A program made the translations under genes and the position numbers. From positions 62,001 to 126,000 of the forward strand of contig NZ_JACDIS010000011.1 in assembly GCF_013839525.1 (NCBI RefSeq): 64,000 nt of DNA, read 5' to 3'. Positions within the stretch are counted from its first letter, which is position 1. Each line of letters begins with the position of its first letter. The notes under the pieces were generated by a model. That model was not told the DNA's origin, made no database searches, and saw only the letters and a list, made by a program, of their open reading frames with translations. The DNA is from Chthonobacter rhizosphaerae. GTDB taxonomy: Bacteria > Pseudomonadota > Alphaproteobacteria > Rhizobiales > Pleomorphomonadaceae. Below, one piece after another: positions 57,826 to 64,000 of this stretch.

Positions 57826-59720
57826 TGGACCGGACGACCCCGCATGCCGCCCCCTTCGGCGCCCTCACCCGGCGCCGCCTCCTGCAGCTCTCCGGAACCG
57901 CGGCGCTCGCCGCCGCGGCGTCCCTGCCGCCGTTCCGGGTGGCGCAGGCCGGCGCCACGAGCCACGGGCTCAGCGTCTTCGGCGATCTCCGGTACCCGCC
58001 GGACTTCACCCACTTTCCGTACGCGAACCCTGACGCCCCGAAGGGCGGCCGCTTCGTCTTCTCGGTGCCGAACTGGGCCCTCAACCAGGACACCCAGACC
58101 TTCGACACCCTGCACACCCTCGTCCTGAAGGGCAGCGCACCGCCGCGCAGCACCATCATCTACGACAGCCTGATGGTGCGCGGCCTCGACGAGCCGGATG
58201 CGCTCTACGGGCTCGTCGCCGCGTCCGTGACCGTCTCCGACGACGGCAACACCTTCACCTTCGCGCTCCGACCCGAGGCGCGCTTCCACGACGGCACGCG
58301 CCTCACCGCCGAGGACGCCGCCTTCAGCTACATGATCCTGAAGGAGAAGGGCCACCCGACCCTCGCGGAGGGCCTGCGCGAGCTCGTCGCCGTGGAGGCG
58401 ATCGACGCCGGGGTCCTGGAGCTGGTCTTCTCCGGCAAGCAGAGCCTCTCGGCCCCCCTCGACGCCGCCACCTACCCGATCCTGCCGAAGGCCTACTGGG
58501 AGGGACGCGACTTCGAAGCCTCCACCCTGGAGCCGCCGCTCGGATCCGGCCCCTACCGGATCGGCCGGTTCGCGGTCGGGCGCTTCATCGAATACGACCT
58601 CGTCGACGACTACTGGGCCAAGGACCTGCCGGTCAACGTGGGCCAGAACAACTTCGGCACGCTGCGGATCGAGTTCTACCGGGAGCGGCAGGCGGAGTTC
58701 GAGGCCTTCAAGAAGGGCGAGATCCACTACCGGCAGGAGTTCACCTCCAAGACCTGGGCGACCGAATACACCTTCCCGGCGCTCGTGGAGGGCCGGGTGG
58801 TCAAGCGCGAGGTGCCGTCGGAGGCGATCCCGTCGATCCAGGGCACCTTCTTCAACCTGCGCCGGCCGATCTTCTCCGACCCGCGCACCCGCGAGGCGCT
58901 CGGCCTGCCGTTCGACTTCGAGTGGACGAACAAGAACCTCTTCTACGGCATCTACCAGCGCCAGACGTCCTTCTTCCAGAAGTCGCCCTACGCCGCCGAA
59001 GGACCGATTCCGCCCGAAGAGGCCGCGCTCCTGGAGCCGTTCCGGGCGAACCTGCCGGCCGGCGCCTTCGGCGAGCCGGTGTCGCCGCCGGTGTCCGACG
59101 GCTCCGGCCGCGACCGCGCGCTCCTGCGCCGGGCCGGAGACCTCCTGACCGAAGCCGGCTGGCGCCGCGAGGGCGGCCGGTTCGCGTCCGCGGACGGCAA
59201 GCCGCTGGACGTGGAGATCCTGGTGGAATCGGCCATCTGGGAGCGGGTACTCGGCCCCTACGTCCAGAACCTGAAGGCGATCGGCGTCGGCGCGACCATC
59301 CGGGTGGTGGACGCCAGCCAATACCAGGCGCGCACCAACGCGTTCGACTTCGACATGACGATCCGGGCCTTCAACCTCGGCGCCACGCCGGTGGAAAGCC
59401 TGGACGCCTTCTTCCATTCCAGGCTGGCGGACCGTCCCGGATCCTACAACCTCAGCGGCATCGCCCATCCGGCGATCGACGCCCTGATCGAGCGCGCCGG
59501 CAAGGTGAAGAGCCGCGAGGAGCTCCAGACCACCGTGCGGGCGCTCGACCGGGTGCTGCGCGCCTTGCATGTCTGGATTCCGAACTGGTACTCCTCCGTC
59601 CACCGGGTGGTCCACTGGGACATGCTCGGCTGGCCGGAGATGAAGCCCGCCTATGGCTTTCCGGTGGAAAGCACCTGGTGGATCGACGCCGCCAAGGCCG
59701 CGGCGATCGGCAAGGGCTGA
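57825..59720 (+). CDS. ABC transporter substrate-binding protein, Yej/peptide type (second copy)
   Basis: A 631-residue paralogue of the first binding protein. Its N-terminus has a twin-arginine motif (TRRRLLQLSG) and hydrophobic region ending AQAGA, so export is probably through Tat rather than Sec. YANPDAPKGGRFVF, LEPPLGSGPYRIGRF and ALGLPFDFEWTNKNLFYGIYQR agree with the family. Its ATG overlaps the previous TGA. Two binding proteins with one permease pair suggests two substrate ranges. Confidence 0.88.
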   Translation: MDRTTPHAAPFGALTRRRLLQLSGTAALAAAASLPPFRVAQAGATSHGLSVFGDLRYPPDFTHFPYANPDAPKGGRFVFSVPNWALNQDTQTFDTLHTLVLKGSAPPRSTIIYDSLMVRGLDEPDALYGLVAASVTVSDDGNTFTFALRPEARFHDGTRLTAEDAAFSYMILKEKGHPTLAEGLRELVAVEAIDAGVLELVFSGKQSLSAPLDAATYPILPKAYWEGRDFEASTLEPPLGSGPYRIGRFAVGRFIEYDLVDDYWAKDLPVNVGQNNFGTLRIEFYRERQAEFEAFKKGEIHYRQEFTSKTWATEYTFPALVEGRVVKREVPSEAIPSIQGTFFNLRRPIFSDPRTREALGLPFDFEWTNKNLFYGIYQRQTSFFQKSPYAAEGPIPPEEAALLEPFRANLPAGAFGEPVSPPVSDGSGRDRALLRRAGDLLTEAGWRREGGRFASADGKPLDVEILVESAIWERVLGPYVQNLKAIGVGATIRVVDASQYQARTNAFDFDMTIRAFNLGATPVESLDAFFHSRLADRPGSYNLSGIAHPAIDALIERAGKVKSREELQTTVRALDRVLRALHVWIPNWYSSVHRVVHWDMLGWPEMKPAYGFPVESTWWIDAAKAAAIGKG

Positions 59721-59792
59721 GGCCGGGGCGAGGCGGGGCAGGCCCGGCCCCGCCGGGTCCGGCCCCCATACAGCAAGGACACGGCACCGCCC

Positions 59793-60896
59793 ATGGGCGC
59801 ATACATCCTCCGTCGGCTTCTCCTGATGATCCCGACCCTGATCGGCATCATGGCGATCAACTTCGTGGTCGTGCAGTTCGCCCCGGGCGGCCCGGTGGAG
59901 CAGATCATCGCCCGCCTCCAGGGGACCGACGTGTCCGCCACCGAGCGCTTCTCCGGCGGTGGCGGCGATTTCTCCGGCGTCCAGCCGGGTTCCGAGCAGG
60001 GCGGCAACACGTCCACCTACCGGGGCGCCCAGGGGCTCGACCCGGCCTTCATCGCGGAACTGGAGCGGGAGTTCGGCTTCGACAAGCCGCCGCTGGAGCG
60101 GTTCGGCCTGATGCTCTGGAACTATGCGCGGTTCGACTTCGGCGAAAGCTTCTTCCGCGACGTGTCGGTGATCGATCTCATCCTGGAGAAGATGCCCGTC
60201 TCCATTTCGCTCGGGCTCTGGATGACGCTCCTGTCCTATGGCATCTCGATCCCGCTCGGCATCGCCAAGGCGGTCCGGGACGGCTCGCGCTTCGACGTCT
60301 GGACCTCCGCCGTCATCGTGGTGGGCTACGCGGTGCCGGGGTTCCTGTTCGCCGTTCTCCTCATCGTGCTGTTCGCCGGCGGCAACTTCCTCGACATCTT
60401 CCCGCTCCGGGGGCTGACGTCGGACAACTGGGAGCAGCTGTCCTGGCCGGAGCGGATCCTCGACTACTTCTGGCACCTGGCGCTGCCGCTCACCGCCATG
60501 GCGCTCTCCGCCTTCGCGACCTCGACGCTCCTCGTCAAGAACTCCTTCCTGGACGAGATCCGCAAGCAGTACGTGCTGACCGCCCGCATGAAGGGCCTGG
60601 CGGAGCGCGCGGTCCTCTACCGGCACGTCTTCCGCAACGCCATGCTGATCGTGATCGCCGGCTTCCCGGGCGCTTTCATCGGCGCCTTCTTCGCCGGTTC
60701 GCTCCTCATCGAGCAGATCTTCTCGCTCGACGGGCTCGGCCTTCTCGGCTTCGAATCCGTCATCCAGCGCGATTACGCGGTGGTGTTCGCCACCCTCTAC
60801 ATCTTCTCCCTGATCGGCCTGATCGTCGGCCTCATCTCCGACCTTACCTACACCTGGATCGATCCCCGGATCGACTTCGAGAGCCGGGAGGTCTGA
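59793..60896 (+). CDS. yejB: ABC transporter permease YejB
   Basis: A 367-residue inner membrane permease of the oligopeptide/microcin C type. It begins with one helix ([18 protein letters not shown]), has a periplasmic loop (about residues 40-130) and five further helices. The EAA-like loop [26 protein letters not shown] contacts the ATPase. It lies 72 bp after the second binding protein and 3 bp before yejE. Confidence 0.94.
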   Translation: MGAYILRRLLLMIPTLIGIMAINFVVVQFAPGGPVEQIIARLQGTDVSATERFSGGGGDFSGVQPGSEQGGNTSTYRGAQGLDPAFIAELEREFGFDKPPLERFGLMLWNYARFDFGESFFRDVSVIDLILEKMPVSISLGLWMTLLSYGISIPLGIAKAVRDGSRFDVWTSAVIVVGYAVPGFLFAVLLIVLFAGGNFLDIFPLRGLTSDNWEQLSWPERILDYFWHLALPLTAMALSAFATSTLLVKNSFLDEIRKQYVLTARMKGLAERAVLYRHVFRNAMLIVIAGFPGAFIGAFFAGSLLIEQIFSLDGLGLLGFESVIQRDYAVVFATLYIFSLIGLIVGLISDLTYTWIDPRIDFESREV

Positions 60897-60899
60897 GCC

Positions 60900-62036
60900 A
60901 TGGACGCGACCACCCGCCCGCCGACGGCGCGCACCAAGAAGCCCTTCCTGTCGCCGCTGAACCAGCGCCGGCTCGCCAACTTCAAGGCCAACCGGCGCGG
61001 CTACTGGTCGTTCTGGATCTTCATGGTCCTGTTCGTCTTCACGCTCTTCGCCGAACTGATCGCCAACGACCGGCCGCTGGTCGCATCCTACAAGGGCGAG
61101 ATCCTCTATCCGGTGCTCGTCGACTATCCGGAGGAGAAGTTCGGCGGCTTCCTCGCCACCACGGACTTCCGCGATCCCTTCATCCAGGACGAGATCCTCG
61201 CCAACGGCTGGATGGTGTGGCCGCCGGTCCGCTATTCCTACCGGACGGTCAACGCCCAGATGCCGACGCCGGCGCCGGCACCGCCGGCCTTCCTGCTCTC
61301 GCGCGAGGAGCGCTGCCGGGCCTATCCGCAGGGCGTCGAGGACAAGAACTGCGTGGCCGGCAACTTCAACTGGCTGGGCACAGACGACCAGGGCCGCGAC
61401 GTGGTCGCGCGCCTCATCTACGGCTTCCGCATCTCGGTGCTGTTCGGCCTGACGCTCGCCATCGTGTCCTCGGCGATCGGCATCGCGGCGGGCGCGGTCC
61501 AGGGCTATTTCGGCGGCTGGGTGGACCTCCTGTTCCAGCGCTTCATCGAGATCTGGAGCGCCGTGCCGACGCTCTATCTCCTGATCATCCTCTCCAGCGT
61601 GGTGGCGCCGAGCTTCTGGATTCTCCTCGGCATCCTGCTGCTCTTCTCCTGGGTGTCGCTGGTCGGCGTCGTCCGGGCGGAATTCCTGCGCGGGCGAAAC
61701 TTCGAATACATCACCGCCGCCCGGGCCCTCGGCGTCTCCAACCTCACCATCATGTGGCGGCATCTGTTGCCGAACGCCATGGTGGCGACGCTCACCTTCA
61801 TGCCCTTCATCCTCAACGGCTCGATCACGACCCTCACGTCGCTCGACTTCCTCGGCTTCGGCCTGCCGCCCGGGTCGCCGTCCCTCGGCGAACTCCTCGC
61901 CCAGGGCAAGTCAAACCTGCAGGCGCCCTGGCTCGGCCTCACCGGCTTCTTCGTCATCGCCATCATGCTAAGCTTGCTGATCTTCGTCGGCGAGGCGGTC
62001 CGCGACGCCTTCGACCCGCGCAAGACGTTCCGCTGA
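60900..62036 (+). CDS. yejE: ABC transporter permease YejE
   Basis: A 378-residue partner permease. The N-terminus has SPLNQRRLANFKANRRGYWSFW before the first helix; LGTDDQGRDVVARLIYGFRIS and EYITAARALGVSNLTIMWRHLLPNA, the EAA loop, are diagnostic of the DppC/OppC-like branch. It is followed 11 bp downstream by a small antitoxin-like gene rather than directly by yejF. Confidence 0.94.
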   Translation: MDATTRPPTARTKKPFLSPLNQRRLANFKANRRGYWSFWIFMVLFVFTLFAELIANDRPLVASYKGEILYPVLVDYPEEKFGGFLATTDFRDPFIQDEILANGWMVWPPVRYSYRTVNAQMPTPAPAPPAFLLSREERCRAYPQGVEDKNCVAGNFNWLGTDDQGRDVVARLIYGFRISVLFGLTLAIVSSAIGIAAGAVQGYFGGWVDLLFQRFIEIWSAVPTLYLLIILSSVVAPSFWILLGILLLFSWVSLVGVVRAEFLRGRNFEYITAARALGVSNLTIMWRHLLPNAMVATLTFMPFILNGSITTLTSLDFLGFGLPPGSPSLGELLAQGKSNLQAPWLGLTGFFVIAIMLSLLIFVGEAVRDAFDPRKTFR

Positions 62037-62047
62037 GGAGGCGCGCG

Positions 62048-62287
62048 ATGAACAAGGTGGTCAGGCGGGAGATACTGGCAGGCGACCTTCCGGCGTCGGT
62101 GCGCGGCGACATCGATCCGACCCACCGGGTCGAGATCGTCGTCCGCGACCTTGACGGCGGTGTCGTGCCGTCAGGCCGTTTCACGCGTTTCTTCGCCGCG
62201 GGCAGGTCCACCTACGGCTCCGCCGACGAGATCGTCGCCCACGTGCGCCAGATCCGAGACGGCGACGGAATGAGCGGGGCCGACTAG
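62048..62287 (+). CDS. small antitoxin-like protein
   Basis: A 79-residue protein with a GAGGAGG ribosome binding site, reading in frame with a longer spurious ORF. It starts MNKVVRREILAGDLPASVRGDI and ends with a charged helix (ADEIVAHVRQIRDG). The PIN-domain gene begins at 62289, two bases after its stop. Such short proteins with a DEI-HVR-type C-terminal helix are found directly before PIN toxins. The DNA-binding fold cannot be assigned from sequence. It is inserted between yejE and yejF. Confidence 0.75.
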   Translation: MNKVVRREILAGDLPASVRGDIDPTHRVEIVVRDLDGGVVPSGRFTRFFAAGRSTYGSADEIVAHVRQIRDGDGMSGAD

Positions 62288-62288
62288 G

Positions 62289-62744
62289 GTGCCCTCGTCG
62301 GCCACCGTCTATTTCGATACGAACGTTTTCATCCTCGCCTACGAGGGCGCGGGGAAGACGTCCGCTCCGGCGCGCCGATTGCTGGCGGCCGTCGAGACCG
62401 GCGCCATTGCGGCCGCCACATCCGCGGTAACCCTTGCGGAAACGCTCGCCGGTGCGTTCAAGGCTGCCGACCGGGACCTCGCCGACCTCTACCGGACTAT
62501 CCTGGCCGACGGGCCGGGCTTCACGTTGCAGCCGATCGATCTTGCGGTTCTCGAGCGCGCCGCCTTGCTCAGAGCCGCTTACGACGGCCTGAAGCTGCCG
62601 GACGCCATTCACCTGGCGACCGCGCTCTGCCACGGGTGCACCCACCTGGCCACCGCCGACCGGCGACTGCCGGTTCCGGACGGCCTGGACCGTGTTCTCG
62701 TCGAAGAGGCTGCGGTCGATCTTCTCCTTGGATCCCTGCCATGA
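62289..62744 (+). CDS. PIN domain protein (VapC-like toxin)
   Basis: A 151-residue PIN-domain protein starting at GTG 62289. Four acidic catalytic residues are visible: D10 in YFDTNVFILAYE, E51 in LAETLAG, D105 in LPDAIHLATA and D124 in ATADRRL. These form the metal site of VapC-type ribonucleases. The TGA overlaps the ATG of yejF (62741-62744). With the preceding small gene it looks like a type II toxin-antitoxin pair embedded in the transporter operon. Confidence 0.88.
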   Translation: MPSSATVYFDTNVFILAYEGAGKTSAPARRLLAAVETGAIAAATSAVTLAETLAGAFKAADRDLADLYRTILADGPGFTLQPIDLAVLERAALLRAAYDGLKLPDAIHLATALCHGCTHLATADRRLPVPDGLDRVLVEEAAVDLLLGSLP

Positions 62745-64000
62745 CCTCCCCCCTCCTTTCCGTCCGCGACCTGTCGGTCGAATTCGCCCAGGGCGACCGC
62801 ACGACCCTGGCGGTGGACCGGGTCTCCTTCGACCTCGCCAAGGGCGAGACGCTGGCGATCGTGGGCGAATCCGGGTCCGGCAAGTCGGTCACGGCCATGT
62901 CCGTCGTCCGGCTGCTCAACTATCCGGCCGCCTCGCACCCGTCCGGCCGGATCCTGTTCGACGGCGAGGATCTCCTGACGGCGTCGGACGCGGCGCTCCG
63001 CAAGGTGCGCGGCAACCGGATCACCATGGTGTTCCAGGAGCCGATGACCTCGCTCAACCCGCTCCACACCATCGAGCGGCAGATCGGCGAGATCCTCTCC
63101 ATCCACAAGGGCCTCGGCGAGAGCGCCGCGCGCCGGCGCACCGTCGAACTCCTCACCGAAGTGGGCATCCAGGACCCGGAGACGCGCCTCTCCGCCTATC
63201 CGCACCAGCTCTCCGGCGGCCAGCGACAGCGCGTCATGATCGCCATGGCGCTCGCCAACGAGCCGGACCTCCTGATCGCCGACGAGCCCACCACGGCCCT
63301 CGACGTCACCGTGCAGGCGCAGATCCTCCAGCTCCTGAAGGACCTGCAGGCGCGGCTCGGCATGGCCATCCTCTTCATCACCCACGACCTCGGCATCGTG
63401 GAGCGGTTCGCCGACACCGTGTGCGTGATGACCAGGGGCCAGATCGTCGAGAAGGGCCCCACCCGGACGGTGTTCGCCGACCCGCAGCACGCCTACACCC
63501 GCCACCTCCTCGCCGCCGCGCCGCGGGGCGAGCCGCCGGTCGCCGACCCGTCGGCCCCGGTGGTCATGGAAGCGGACGACCTGAAGGTCTGGTTCCCGAT
63601 CCGCCGGGGGTTCCTGAAGCGCACCGTCGGCCACATCAAGGCCGTGGACGGCGTCTCGGTCACGGTGCGCGCCGGCCAGACCCTCGGCATCGTGGGCGAA
63701 TCCGGGTCCGGCAAGACCACCCTCGGCCTCGCCCTCCTGCGCCTCATCGGCAGCGAGGGGCGGATCGCCTTCACGGGCCGGGTCATCCAGGGCCTGAAGT
63801 CGAACCAGATGCGGCCCCTCCGGCGCGACATCCAAGTGGTGTTCCAGGATCCGTTCGGCTCGCTCAGCCCGCGCATGTCGGTCGCCGACATCATCGGCGA
63901 GGGCCTTCTCGTCCACGCCCGCGACCTCTCGGCGGGCGAACGCGAACGGCGGGTGATCCAGGCCCTGGAGGAGGTCGGTCTCGATCCGGACACCCGCCAC
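62741..64000 (+). CDS. yejF: ABC transporter ATP-binding protein YejF (3' end outside window)
   Basis: 420 codons are open to the right edge without a stop. It is a tandem ATPase. The first domain has GESGSGKS Walker A (near residue 46), the ABC signature [15 protein letters not shown] and Walker [15 protein letters not shown]; the second has a Walker [10 protein letters not shown] (near residue 321) and [14 protein letters not shown]. The C-terminal half of the second domain is outside. The ATG at 62741 overlaps the PIN gene stop. It energises the YejBE permeases. Confidence 0.94.
   Translation, partial: MTSPLLSVRDLSVEFAQGDRTTLAVDRVSFDLAKGETLAIVGESGSGKSVTAMSVVRLLNYPAASHPSGRILFDGEDLLTASDAALRKVRGNRITMVFQEPMTSLNPLHTIERQIGEILSIHKGLGESAARRRTVELLTEVGIQDPETRLSAYPHQLSGGQRQRVMIAMALANEPDLLIADEPTTALDVTVQAQILQLLKDLQARLGMAILFITHDLGIVERFADTVCVMTRGQIVEKGPTRTVFADPQHAYTRHLLAAAPRGEPPVADPSAPVVMEADDLKVWFPIRRGFLKRTVGHIKAVDGVSVTVRAGQTLGIVGESGSGKTTLGLALLRLIGSEGRIAFTGRVIQGLKSNQMRPLRRDIQVVFQDPFGSLSPRMSVADIIGEGLLVHARDLSAGERERRVIQALEEVGLDPDTRH

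Noticed and set aside
57714-61763. A 1349-residue minus-strand open frame opposite the yej genes
   Set aside because: It is antisense to three well-supported genes, has low-complexity charged composition and no motif. GC-rich DNA often lacks stops in such frames.
58922-62047. Long plus-strand frame running from the second binding protein to the antitoxin-like gene
   Set aside because: Only its last 79 codons (62048-62287), which have a ribosome binding site, are credible; the rest overlaps yejB and yejE out of frame.

Overview
The window is GC-rich chromosomal DNA of an alphaproteobacterium, most likely of the order Hyphomicrobiales (Rhizobiales). This rests on a GcrA-type cell-cycle regulator, a class II EPSP synthase of the Agrobacterium CP4 type, the argD-argF-hslO order, the FYDLN-acid (TIGR02300) protein beside aroA, a DUF1236 protein, a DnaX without the usual zinc cysteines, and signals that look like EcfG, FixK/FNR and CtrA sites. 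Coding density is high and most genes are housekeeping. The very long antisense ORFs are by-products of GC bias.

Layout. 1-4.9 kb: metK 3' end, trmB, then the dTDP-L-rhamnose genes rfbC-rfbB-rfbD-rfbA. 4.9-5.9 kb (minus): DUF1284 gene and gcrA. 6.4-9.7 kb: argD-argF-hslO. 9.8-16 kb (minus): hydrolase, ornithine cyclodeaminase-like gene, LapA-like gene, ihfB, sppA, a candidate small RNA, rpsA. 16.2-18.3 kb: an intergenic mosaic repeat, cmk, aroA. 18.6-19.4 kb: FYDLN-acid gene and tRNA-Ala(GGC). 19.7-26.7 kb: a lipid-linked sugar / membrane glycosyltransferase cluster. 27-38.4 kb: DUF1236 gene, a small membrane protein gene, then the translation/RNA block rimP-nusA-ylxR-infB-rbfA-truB-rpsO-pnp read on the minus strand. 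38.5-43.2 kb: adhP, phoB, phoR and divergent ppk2. 43.3-47.6 kb: a receiver/pseudokinase gene and galE-kdsD-kdsA. 47.7-52.4 kb: lipoprotein hydrolase, class III aminotransferase, glutamine-synthetase-like ligase, OsmC. 52.6-55.6 kb (minus): 4.5S RNA gene, dnaX, ybaB, recR. 55.9 kb to the end: a yej-type peptide ABC transporter operon with two substrate-binding proteins, interrupted by a PIN-domain toxin-antitoxin-like pair before the ATPase gene, which runs off the window.

Cell-surface carbohydrate is a recurring theme: rhamnose donor, UDP-galactose, Kdo, and the GT39/UbiA/GT2/GtrA cluster. The most interesting items are the candidate sRNA with its own promoter and terminator (about 13.47-13.63 kb), the GANTC cluster before gcrA, a perfect CtrA box before a receiver-pseudokinase gene, the toxin-antitoxin-like pair inside a transporter operon, and the polyprenyl-sugar cluster whose UbiA enzyme carries a degraded HAD domain. 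All functions are inferred from sequence; no database search was possible.
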